Assembly (NCBI GenBank): GCA_049509915.1
Contig: JBEKZL010000107.1
Location: forward strand, 1 to 22,582
Direction of reading: 5' to 3'
DNA length: 22,582 nt
Source: JBEKYD01 sp049509915
GTDB lineage: Bacteria > Acidobacteriota > Terriglobia > Bryobacterales > Bryobacteraceae
Positions 15,115-22,582 of the stretch are shown here, piece after piece. Numbering within the stretch: position 1 is the first letter of the stretch; the number at the start of each line of letters is the position of its first letter. The position numbers and the translations under genes were made by a program. The notes beneath the pieces were generated by a model. The model searched no databases and was not told where the DNA came from. It saw nothing but the letters and a program-made list of their open reading frames with translations.

Positions 15115-17429
15115 GGTTCCGGAGTCCTCCTCATTTCGAATGGCGTGCTTCTTACAATGGCGGTGACCAGCGCCGGCACGGTATAGTTCCCGGCGGCGGC
15201 GTCGCGCAGAATGGAACGTACCGCGGGCTGGTCGTAGTATTCCAGGCCGCGGCCCAGCGCGTAAGTCAAAAGCTTCTGCGTGAAGGTGGTCAGGTATTCG
15301 TCGCGGTGGGATTCGAGCAAGGCTTTCTTCAGCCCCGACGGACCGTTGAACCGGCTGCCGTCGGGAAGCTTGCCGCTGGCATCGATGGGGCTCCCTGCAT
15401 CTTTATTCCGCCACTTTCCCACGCCGTCGTAATTCTCAAGTGCGAATCCCAGCGGATCCATGCGCGCGTGGCAACTGGCGCACACCGAGTTGGTACGGTG
15501 CTGCTCCATGGCCTCGCGCATGGTCAACTGCCGCCCATCGGCGCCGCGCGGTTTCAAATCCGGAATGTCGGGCGGCGGCGGTGGCGGAGGCGTGCCCAGC
15601 AGGTTCTCCAGAATCCACTTGCCGCGCTGCACCACCGACGTGCGATTGGGATAAGAGGTCACTGTGAGAATGCCTCCCTGCCCCAGCAGTCCGCCGCGGT
15701 TGGGGTCGGTCAGGTTCACCCGGCGAAACTGTGATCCGTAGACGCCGTGTACCCCGTAGTGCTCCGCCAACCGCTGATTCAGAAAGGTGTAGTTGGCGTC
15801 GAGCAGATCGAATACGCTGCGGTTTTCACGAAACACGCTGGCTACGAACAAATCGGTCTCCTGCCGGAAGGACTGCCGCAGGCTGTCGTCGAATTCCGGA
15901 AAGGCATCCGGATCGGGTTTCACCGTTGCCAGGTTGCGAAGGTAGAGCCACTGTCCGGCAAAGTTGGAAACCAGCGCCATCGCCCGCTTGTCATCCAGCA
16001 TACGGCGAACTTCCGCGTCCAGCACCGCGGCATCGCGCAGCCGGCCCTTTTCGGCCTCATCGAGCAGCCGGTCGTCGGGCGGGCTGCTCCACAAGAAAAA
16101 GGAGAGACGGGAAGCCAGCTCCAGATCGCCGACCCGGTATACCGTGCCCGGCGCCGCACCGGCCGGATCGCGCTCGATGCGGAACAGGAAATCCGGGGAA
16201 ACCAGCATGGCGGTAAGCGCCTTCTCGATGCCGCGGTCGAAATCGCCCTGTCCCCGTCCGGTTCGGTAGAATGCCATCAGCGGATTGAGGTCGGCGTCCG
16301 TTACCGGGCGGCGAAACGCACGCCGCGCCAGCCCGGAAAGGACCAGGCGCGCGCAGGGTTCGTCATCCTTGCCGTCAGCCGGCGGCCGGCATACGAAGAT
16401 CTTCCGCCGGCTGGGCGTATCTCCGGGGCCGGTGGCATTGTAAGGGCCGCTAACCGTCAACCTGTCTATCTGCGGCAGGGCGCTGTCATCGGGGACTTCG
16501 AACCGCTTGAGGCGGGCGCCATCCAGGCGCAAATCCATTTCCGCCGGCAGGCTCGGGGCTTTGGGCAGCATCCCCTCCGTTTCCCCGGTGCCGCGGGCAG
16601 CCGGAGTCGCGGCCTCCGTTTCTTCCGCCTCCCGCAGGAAGGTCGCTCCCAGGCGCCGCAGTCCCGCCTTCACCGGCACGCGCAGTTGGTACAGCGCGCC
16701 GTTATCTTCTCTCGTCAGCTTCACTCGAATCACATACTCGGCATCCAGCGGGAAATAATAGGAAATGTCAAGCCCACCTCGCGAATCGAAAGGAAGATCG
16801 TCGCCAGCACGCTCATTACGCCGCGCGCGGCTGATAAATTCGTCCTGGTGAGGCTTCATGCCGGCGTCGCCCACCGCCAGCCGGCTCACCATCCGCGCCG
16901 CCGACATGTAGCGTTCGAACAGCGTTGGTGAGAGCGAGAGAACCGCGCCGATGTTGTCGAAGCCGTAGCCCGAATCGTCCACGGGGAGGGTTGCCCCGGC
17001 GTCGATATCGAGCGCCACCAGGTCGCGAATTGCATTGCTGTATTCGGCGCGGTTCAGGCGGTGAATCACCGGATTGCCGGGATTCGGATTGGCGGCGGCT
17101 TGCCCGTCGAGAGCGTTTTCGACGGAAGCCGTGAATGCGGCGGTCTCAGCGGTGCCGGGCCGGGGTAAACCGGGTGGCGGCATCTCGCCGGTGCGGATCT
17201 TGCGCAGCACCTTTTCCAGAATCGCGGCGTTATCGCCGGCATGTGCCGGGTCGACGCCCTCCAACGACACGCCGCCGGTCTTAAGTTTTTGATTATGGCA
17301 AAAGACGCAGTACCGGTCCGTCACAGAACTTTCTGGAGCCGATGCCGTGGTAACGTGCGACTGCGCATACACCCAGGGCGCAATACCCAAGGCGATTGCC
17401 GCGCGGACAGCTACGCGCAATCCGTACAA
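15111..17429 (-). CDS. DUF1592/DUF1588 cytochrome-like exported protein
   Basis: A 772-residue exported protein of the type first noted in planctomycetes. It has a signal peptide (1-22), a cytochrome c-like segment with CVFCH (41-45), then DUF1587 (about 122-180), a beta domain (about 210-350), DUF1595 (about 355-415), DUF1592 (about 430-557), DUF1588 (about 580-680, including a proline run and TSYPNRTSVVQRGKW) and DUF1585 (about 697-768). A second haem-type motif, CASCH, lies at 650-654 inside DUF1588. Two CxxCH motifs suggest two covalently bound haems, if the cytochrome maturation system acts on it. The start is a TTG at 17429, supported by a GGGGAGGG 4-5 bp upstream and a promoter before it. 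It is the first gene of the three-gene operon. The reaction is unknown; roles in breaking down complex polymers have been suggested from genome context. Confidence 0.92.
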   Translation of the reverse strand: MYGLRVAVRAAIALGIAPWVYAQSHVTTASAPESSVTDRYCVFCHNQKLKTGGVSLEGVDPAHAGDNAAILEKVLRKIRTGEMPPPGLPRPGTAETAAFTASVENALDGQAAANPNPGNPVIHRLNRAEYSNAIRDLVALDIDAGATLPVDDSGYGFDNIGAVLSLSPTLFERYMSAARMVSRLAVGDAGMKPHQDEFISRARRNERAGDDLPFDSRGGLDISYYFPLDAEYVIRVKLTREDNGALYQLRVPVKAGLRRLGATFLREAEETEAATPAARGTGETEGMLPKAPSLPAEMDLRLDGARLKRFEVPDDSALPQIDRLTVSGPYNATGPGDTPSRRKIFVCRPPADGKDDEPCARLVLSGLARRAFRRPVTDADLNPLMAFYRTGRGQGDFDRGIEKALTAMLVSPDFLFRIERDPAGAAPGTVYRVGDLELASRLSFFLWSSPPDDRLLDEAEKGRLRDAAVLDAEVRRMLDDKRAMALVSNFAGQWLYLRNLATVKPDPDAFPEFDDSLRQSFRQETDLFVASVFRENRSVFDLLDANYTFLNQRLAEHYGVHGVYGSQFRRVNLTDPNRGGLLGQGGILTVTSYPNRTSVVQRGKWILENLLGTPPPPPPPDIPDLKPRGADGRQLTMREAMEQHRTNSVCASCHARMDPLGFALENYDGVGKWRNKDAGSPIDASGKLPDGSRFNGPSGLKKALLESHRDEYLTTFTQKLLTYALGRGLEYYDQPAVRSILRDAAAGNYTVPALVTAIVRSTPFEMRRTPEP

Positions 17430-17459
17430 GTGCCCTCCCCTCAGAAAGCAGACTTCTCA

Positions 17460-17488
17460 ATTGTACCGCGACGAGCCCGGGATTCGAA
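17460..17488 (-). promoter_or_regulatory. Candidate promoter of the DUF1592-DUF1552-ankyrin operon
   Basis: On the minus strand, TACAAT (17465-17460; five of six match the -10 consensus) lies exactly 17 bp from TTCGAA (17488-17483; three of six match the -35 consensus). Transcription would start near 17453, giving a leader of about 24 bases that contains the GGGGAGGG ribosome binding site (17440-17433) before the TTG start. Position and spacing fit well, but the -35 box is weak. Confidence 0.5.
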
Positions 17489-17572
17489 GATGCAGCCATT
17501 CAATGGGGCCTAACCGGCCTGGGGATTTCGCAGTTTGGGCGCGGCTCGGTTACGAGTGCCGCGTGTCTTCAG

Positions 17573-19774
17573 TCACTTACCGAGCCGCGGCCGCGAGGGA
17601 GCGGTAGCCGGAACGGATTTCCCAAGGTCGAGCGGAACCGGCACGTGCGCTTTGAATTCTATGCTCTTTCCGCCGAGTTTCCCCGTCACATCGCGGTCCG
17701 TCTCGGCCGCAATCACGCGGTCGCCGTCCAGTTGAAGCAGGAAGGCACACGGCTTGGCGAACTCCACCTCGGAAATGCCGTCGCCGTTCAGGTCGATGCC
17801 GCTGCCGAAACCTCCGGCCGCCGTCTTGCCGACATAGAGCGTGCCCTTGACTGTGCCCAGCGTGGAGCGGAATCCCTCCGGCGTCAGCGCCAGGCTGTCT
17901 CTGACTCGTCCCGCCTCGGGTTCTCCGCCCCGCCTCGGATAGACCAACGTGACATTGGCCGGCCCGGTGGCGCGGACTCGAATTGGCCGAAGGTCGCCGT
18001 AAGTGCTCCGCATCGGAATGCCCTCCTCCATCCGGGGCCTGTCTCCAATGGCGATGAAGTTCTGTTGGTCGGCGCCATCGGCATACCGGACACTCTGAAT
18101 TCCGTCTTCCCGCGATCGCACCAGCGCCCGGCCGTCATTTTCGATCAGCGGCCAGGTGACGGCCCATGGGACCGCGTCGCCAGACGTCTTCGTCACCACC
18201 GACAACACTCCGTCCGGAGTCAGGGTGAAGTCGTCGCGGAAGGTTGGGCCGTTGAAACCGGCTTTGGGACGGTATTCTATGGCGCAGAGCACCAGCAGCG
18301 GATGGACAAACTGGACGCTCCAGCGCCCTTCGTACCGCCTCGACAGGTCCGCCAATCGAAGCCATCGCCCATTCTCGAAAAACTCCGGCGCAAACGTCAC
18401 GCCGCCCGCTCCCGTCAGTGCCCCATCGGATGGTCCCAGCCGCGTTTCCCAGCCGGCGCGCGCGAACCGCACCACTCCTAGAGGCGTCCACCAGTTTCCA
18501 CTCGATGCCGCCTCGTCTCCTCGCAGATTCGCCTGCATCATGACGCCACCGGCATTGGCGAATACGCTGCCGAACTCGGGATCGGTGGTGAGCGCGTAGC
18601 CCCCGATTTCCGAAGGCGAAGGCCGCTCTTCCACTTCGGTCCGTCGGGCGCGAAACGCCTCGGAGAGATGGAACATCAGCGAACCGTTGTAATTGCTGTA
18701 CTCGCTTGCCAGCTGATAGCCCACGCGAAGGGCTGGATCGAAGTGATTCTTGGTGACGTAATAGGACCCCGCCCATTCCCCGTCCGTCCGCCGCCAACGC
18801 GCAATACTCCGAAAGCCCAGCATCGCCGCGTGCCGGAACTGTCCGGCTTGCCACCGGTCCCGATCCCGCATCCGCTCCGCCATCACCTCGAAGGCCAGTT
18901 GATAGCCGACGTCCACCCACACGTGATCGTCGGTGCGTCCATTCGCCGGCACCTGGCCGCTCGGGTCCTCGAGCAGCAGCGTAAACCGCGTACCGGATTC
19001 CACGTCGCGCCGAATCCTCTCCGCGCTCGGTCCGTCATAACCTGCGTCGATCAAGGCGAGTAAGTTGCCGCGACCCACGGCTTCCACGCTGAGCGTATCC
19101 GGATCGCTGGACCGGTCGTGATAGAGAGACCACGGCTCCGGAGCGAAGCGGTCGCGCTGGCGGCTCTCCCAGGCGTTCTCGATTGTCTCCACCGCGCCGC
19201 GCCGGTCGGCGAGTCCGGCCACGGCGCGCAGCCACTCGCCCTTCATGAAGTAGGTTTCCCAGTTGTTCAACGCGCCCCGGATCACGTCCCGGCCAGGCTT
19301 TCTCATGCGCTCGCGCCAGCGGCCGAGAGTGGCTTCGGGAACGTGCCCGGCATACAGCTCGAGTGCTTCGGTCAAAGCCGCGATGAAGAACTCCCCGTGT
19401 TGATCCGGAATGCGCTCGCGCCCGCCGCTGAAGTTCTCGGTGGCATGTTCCATCGCTCTCGCGCCGTTCTCAGCCAGGTCGGGAGCGCGCCCCGCAGCCA
19501 ACAGCGTACCCACCGCATAAGCGAAATATGGCGTGGCGTATTGGTGCTCCCGATGGAGAAACGGATCGACGATCGCCCCCTCCCGGTTCTGCTGGCGGGC
19601 GCTGAACCGGCAAATTCCTTCGACCGCCTCCAGGTATCGGCTAGCCGGGATTTCGAGCGGTTTCCAGGGATACGCGGTCAAATGAAAGTCCGTCCGGACC
19701 ACGGCCTGGCCGAATGCCTGAAAAACCAATGAAAGGAGCAGAACGAGGAATGCGAGCGATCTGGTTGGCTTCAC
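17573..19774 (-). CDS. Exported putative alpha-toroid carbohydrate-active protein
   Basis: A 733-residue exported protein, signal peptide about 1-23. The first half (about 40-375) is helical, with repeats of hairpin-like segments and the stretches DQHGEFF (124-130), NNWETYFMKGEW (170-181), GRTDDHVW (279-286) and YNGSLMFHLSEAF (362-374). The second half is beta-rich and holds a calcium-type loop DLNGDGISEV (661-670). A helical toroid followed by a beta-sandwich is the plan of many polysaccharide lyases and glycoside hydrolases (heparinase and alginate-lyase types), so I infer a carbohydrate-active enzyme, but I do not recognise the family. The frame is open to a TTG at 19858, but that would run through a strong terminator and add 28 residues before the signal peptide; the GTG at 19774 is preferred. 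It lies downstream of the TonB-dependent receptor gene. Confidence 0.72.
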   Translation of the reverse strand: MKPTRSLAFLVLLLSLVFQAFGQAVVRTDFHLTAYPWKPLEIPASRYLEAVEGICRFSARQQNREGAIVDPFLHREHQYATPYFAYAVGTLLAAGRAPDLAENGARAMEHATENFSGGRERIPDQHGEFFIAALTEALELYAGHVPEATLGRWRERMRKPGRDVIRGALNNWETYFMKGEWLRAVAGLADRRGAVETIENAWESRQRDRFAPEPWSLYHDRSSDPDTLSVEAVGRGNLLALIDAGYDGPSAERIRRDVESGTRFTLLLEDPSGQVPANGRTDDHVWVDVGYQLAFEVMAERMRDRDRWQAGQFRHAAMLGFRSIARWRRTDGEWAGSYYVTKNHFDPALRVGYQLASEYSNYNGSLMFHLSEAFRARRTEVEERPSPSEIGGYALTTDPEFGSVFANAGGVMMQANLRGDEAASSGNWWTPLGVVRFARAGWETRLGPSDGALTGAGGVTFAPEFFENGRWLRLADLSRRYEGRWSVQFVHPLLVLCAIEYRPKAGFNGPTFRDDFTLTPDGVLSVVTKTSGDAVPWAVTWPLIENDGRALVRSREDGIQSVRYADGADQQNFIAIGDRPRMEEGIPMRSTYGDLRPIRVRATGPANVTLVYPRRGGEPEAGRVRDSLALTPEGFRSTLGTVKGTLYVGKTAAGGFGSGIDLNGDGISEVEFAKPCAFLLQLDGDRVIAAETDRDVTGKLGGKSIEFKAHVPVPLDLGKSVPATAPSRPRLGK

Positions 19775-19788
19775 GGAAGCACGATACC

Positions 19789-19821
19789 AAAAAGCGGGAC
19801 CCGTAGCGAACCGGGTCCCGC
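19789..19821 (-). terminator. Intrinsic terminator after the TonB-dependent receptor gene
   Basis: A perfect 10-bp GC-rich stem (GCGGGACCCG at 19794-19803 with CGGGTCCCGC at 19812-19821) encloses an 8-base loop. On the minus strand it is followed by five T residues (19793-19789). It lies 43 bp after the receptor stop codon, on the correct strand, and 14 bp before the GTG of the next gene. On the plus strand the run after the stem (CTCTTT) is weaker, so it acts mainly for the minus strand. Confidence 0.88.
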
Positions 19822-19864
19822 CTCTTTGGACTAACGAGCCGGTAACCGTATACGGCAAGAACGC

Positions 19865-22582
19865 TTAGAACGAAAACTTACATCCAAGCTGGATGGCGCG
19901 TCCGCCGCCGGTGCCGTTGACGCCCGTGCCGCTGCCGAGCGTGCCGGTGACGTACCCGAAGGTGGAACTGGTCAAGCTCGTTTGCGGGTTGTTGAACTCC
20001 GGCGTATTGGTCATGTTGAACGACTCCAACCGCAGTTGCAGGGTGTAGCGTTCATGAACTTGAATGTTCTTAAATAGCGAGAGGTTCAGCGAGAAGAGTC
20101 CGGGGCCGTTCATGATGTTGCGCCCGGACGTGCCAAACGCGACACCGGTCGGCTGCGCGAAGCTGGAAGTGCTGAACCACGGATTGCCGGTATTGATGCC
20201 GTGGAGGATCTGGACCGGCGCCACCTGGTTCGCCGTCTGCGTTTCACCCGGCGTATTCAGGCTCGACCCGCTGGCGGTTATCGTCATGGTGTTACTCAAA
20301 CTCGGCTCCCCGGTCATCAAAGTGAGGATGCCGGAAACTTGCCAGCCGCCCAGCACGTATGACGCGGGCCCCGACTTCAGGTGAGCCTGGCCGGGCCCGA
20401 ACGGTAAGGCGTAGACGTAGCTTTGCACGTAGGCGAGGGTGCGGTCGAAGTCGGTTCGCGCGTAATTGCGGTTGAAACCCACGTAAAAGTCGTAGCCGCC
20501 ATCGTCGTCGGTCTGGTAATCCATGCCCTTGCCGTAAGTGAAGGAGGTGGTTATGTTGAAATTGGCCATGCGGCGGTCCAATTTCACCTGCAGCGCGTTG
20601 TAGCTGTTTGAAAACCCGGGCCAGAATAGCGTCGCGCCCGCCGTCTTCCCGAACAGGATGTCGAGTGGTTGACTGGCTGTGCCCTGGCCCAACAAAGCGG
20701 GGTTGGTGGTGGTGTTGAGGTTATATTGGCCCACCGTATCCACCCCGTGCAAGCCTATATATGCGACGTCCAAAGAAAAGTTCTTCGGCAGCGCCCGCTG
20801 GACCGCGGCGTTCCAGGTGATCACCGACGGGTTCTTGAAGTTCTGGTTGATGACGAACATGCTGTTGCTCAGCAGCGAGCCTGTCGCCGGGAGGATGCCA
20901 TTGGAAGGAACCGCCACCGGTACCGGCGCCGGAAATCCCTGCTGGAAGGTGGCCGGCGAGCCGTTCGGCAACAGCGTCGTCGCGTAGCCGTCGCCCACAT
21001 TGGTGTAGAAATTGTTCGATCGTTCGGGATAGTTGTAGGCGTAGGTATTGTCCGAGAACGGCGTGTAGCTGATGCCGAAACCGCTGCGAACCACTGTTTT
21101 CTCGTCAATGCGGTACGCCAGGCCCAGGCGCGGGGCAAAGTACTTGTAGCGCTTCTTCATGCCCAGGTTGGATGGATTGCCGCCGACTCCGGCGATGACC
21201 AGGTTGTTGGTGGCCGGGTCGTAATTGGAGAAGAGGCCGGGAAATGGCGGTGTTGCCGGCGGGTAGAACTCCCAGCGCAAACCCAGGTCCACGGTCAGCT
21301 TCGGAGTTACCTGCCACCGGTCTCCGCCAAATCCGAAAAACTCCCACGCGCGCAAGCCGGGGAAATAGGTGTTGACGTCGCGCCCGAGTTGGTACGGCAC
21401 GTCCAGCAGAAACGCCGCCACATCGTCGCCGACCCCAACCGGTGTCACAGGATTGCAACTGGTCGCCAGGCCGTTGGAGGTCTTGAGCGGGGAGCACGAC
21501 GCGGTTTGTTCGTTCCCGAAATAGTAGATTCCTCGGGGGCCGTACGTCTGGTCCTGCAGCAGATTGTCGCGTACCCGCTTCAGGTCGAATCCCCACTTGA
21601 TCGTGTGATTCCCATGAGTCTTGGTCCAGGTATTGACGAAATCGACATTGGCTTCCGACCGCACCCACGGCAGACCTGCCGCGTATCCCGTCATCGGCTG
21701 GGATATGCCGTCGTTCAGTTGAGTGCTGAGAAAGCCGCTGGTGAACGGGCTGATATTCACGCCCGGGACGCCGATCTGCGTCGAGTCGTCCTGGCCGTAG
21801 TCGGAGCTCTGCGCGATGTTGTTGTAATAGGAAACGCCGAGGCGGGCCTCCATCACCAGGGTGGGACTCATAATACGGTCATAGTTCAGGCCGCCGCTAT
21901 AGGTTTTCTGTATTCCCGTTCCCATGAATGCGCCGCCCGGGCCGTCGCCGCCGGCAATGCCGAACAGCGGCGCCTGGAAGATCACCGGTTTCGAATAACT
22001 GAACCGTCCGCTCAATCGATCCTTGTCGGTCAGGTTATCGTCTATCTTCACATCGAAGGAATCGGTCGTCTTCTGGTACGGTAGCAGCGCGAAATAATTG
22101 TTGGCTGGCGAGGCGATGTTGTACGACTCGTTCGTGGGCGCTATCAGGCCGAGGATCGCCGAGGAAACCGGGTTGATCCGGTTGGAGGGAATGATGTTCC
22201 CCGGAAACGCAGAGCGGCCGGTGCCGTCCAACGGATTGCCGCTGGCCGGGTCGTAGATGATCTGGTTCGAGGTGCTCAGGTTGCCGGTGCGCCACGGGTT
22301 GGGAGGGATCGTCACGTTGTTGGTGTTGGCTTCGTGATCCATTACCCTCAGGTAGTCACCGAAGTAGAAGATCTTATTCTTCTTGATCGGTCCACCCACA
22401 TTGCCGCCCACGTAGTTATATGCCAGGTGGCCAACCGACGGATTGAAGAACGATCGGGAATTGAAGTCGCTGTTCTGCAGGAATTCGTACGCCGACCCGT
22501 GAATATCGTTGCTGCCGGATCTCAGAATGACGTTCACCACCGCGCCCGAGGCCCGGCCCATTTCCGGATCGTGGTTGGTCAG
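19865..22582 (-). CDS. Oar-like TonB-dependent outer membrane receptor, 5' truncated
   Basis: The C-terminal ~905 residues of a large outer-membrane receptor; the frame runs open off the right edge of the window, so the signal peptide, the carboxypeptidase-like regulatory domain and much of the plug are missing. The visible start contains the end of the plug, GAVVNVILRSGSNDIHGSAYEF, and GGNVGGPIKKNKIFYFGDY, which are hallmark stretches of the acidobacterial Oar-like/CarboxypepD_reg-TonB receptors. The rest is a beta-barrel rich in Asn, Tyr and Gly, ending in a terminal Phe (GCKFSF), as expected for insertion into the outer membrane. These receptors import oligosaccharides, peptides or metal complexes using TonB energy; the substrate cannot be read from sequence. 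The putative carbohydrate-active protein gene follows on the same strand, after a terminator. Confidence 0.93.
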   Translation of the reverse strand: MTNHDPEMGRASGAVVNVILRSGSNDIHGSAYEFLQNSDFNSRSFFNPSVGHLAYNYVGGNVGGPIKKNKIFYFGDYLRVMDHEANTNNVTIPPNPWRTGNLSTSNQIIYDPASGNPLDGTGRSAFPGNIIPSNRINPVSSAILGLIAPTNESYNIASPANNYFALLPYQKTTDSFDVKIDDNLTDKDRLSGRFSYSKPVIFQAPLFGIAGGDGPGGAFMGTGIQKTYSGGLNYDRIMSPTLVMEARLGVSYYNNIAQSSDYGQDDSTQIGVPGVNISPFTSGFLSTQLNDGISQPMTGYAAGLPWVRSEANVDFVNTWTKTHGNHTIKWGFDLKRVRDNLLQDQTYGPRGIYYFGNEQTASCSPLKTSNGLATSCNPVTPVGVGDDVAAFLLDVPYQLGRDVNTYFPGLRAWEFFGFGGDRWQVTPKLTVDLGLRWEFYPPATPPFPGLFSNYDPATNNLVIAGVGGNPSNLGMKKRYKYFAPRLGLAYRIDEKTVVRSGFGISYTPFSDNTYAYNYPERSNNFYTNVGDGYATTLLPNGSPATFQQGFPAPVPVAVPSNGILPATGSLLSNSMFVINQNFKNPSVITWNAAVQRALPKNFSLDVAYIGLHGVDTVGQYNLNTTTNPALLGQGTASQPLDILFGKTAGATLFWPGFSNSYNALQVKLDRRMANFNITTSFTYGKGMDYQTDDDGGYDFYVGFNRNYARTDFDRTLAYVQSYVYALPFGPGQAHLKSGPASYVLGGWQVSGILTLMTGEPSLSNTMTITASGSSLNTPGETQTANQVAPVQILHGINTGNPWFSTSSFAQPTGVAFGTSGRNIMNGPGLFSLNLSLFKNIQVHERYTLQLRLESFNMTNTPEFNNPQTSLTSSTFGYVTGTLGSGTGVNGTGGGRAIQLGCKFSF

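Noticed and set aside
15747..16931. 394-codon open frame on the plus strand
   Set aside because: Antisense to the DUF1592 gene, whose conserved domains are unmistakable; the opposite frame has no motif.
19775..19858. 28-codon upstream extension of the toroid-protein gene from a TTG
   Set aside because: It would run through the intrinsic terminator and place a charged stretch before the signal peptide.
20669..22084. 471-codon open frame on the plus strand
   Set aside because: It lies wholly antisense to the TonB-dependent receptor, and its product has low-complexity Val/Arg/His composition and no recognisable motif.

Overview
The window reads as a chromosomal piece of a high-GC Gram-negative soil bacterium. 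The best guess is Acidobacteriota, close to Bryobacterales/Solibacteraceae. This rests on the mix of families: a large Oar-like TonB-dependent receptor, a DUF1592-DUF1552-ankyrin operon, Tat-exported enzymes, a GldG/DUF4340 ABC cluster and palindromic intergenic repeats. It is an inference from gene content; no rRNA or other phylogenetic marker is present.

Layout. (1) 3-3140 (+): the end of an ABC-2 permease, a GldG-family protein and a DUF4340 protein, packed as one operon that enters from the left. (2) 3170-5355 (+): NAD salvage, with nicotinate phosphoribosyltransferase (pncB) and nicotinamidase (pncA). Two unrelated long palindromes lie directly before pncB and between the two genes. (3) 5616-10842 (+): seven genes, mostly overlapping or tightly spaced. 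They encode a Cys-rich secreted peptide, a small membrane-anchored protein, an FtsX/MacB-type permease, its ATPase, a polytopic membrane protein with an HPHHHCPFC motif, a Tat-exported NosL-like protein, a Sec-exported NosL protein and, after a 54-bp gap, a CcmH-like protein with a vicinal CC pair. This is the best candidate for a little-described system, probably for delivering or inserting copper or another metal cofactor outside the cytoplasm. No obvious client enzyme is encoded here. (4) 10903-12353: a flippase-like membrane protein (-) and a small secreted protein (+), starting 23 bp apart on opposite strands. (5) 12370-17429 (-): operon DUF1592 di-haem-motif protein, DUF1552 Tat protein, exported ankyrin-repeat protein, with a candidate promoter and a good ribosome binding site in front. 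(6) 17573-22582 (-): an exported putative alpha-toroid carbohydrate-active protein and, upstream of it, an Oar-like TonB-dependent receptor cut by the window end. A strong intrinsic terminator separates them.

How they work together. Regions 5 and 6 suggest extracellular polymer handling: outer-membrane uptake, an exported toroid enzyme and periplasmic cytochrome-like proteins. Region 3 suggests assembly of extracytoplasmic metalloproteins or cytochromes. Region 2 recycles nicotinamide to nicotinate mononucleotide. I saw no tRNA, rRNA, CRISPR array, transposase or integrase.
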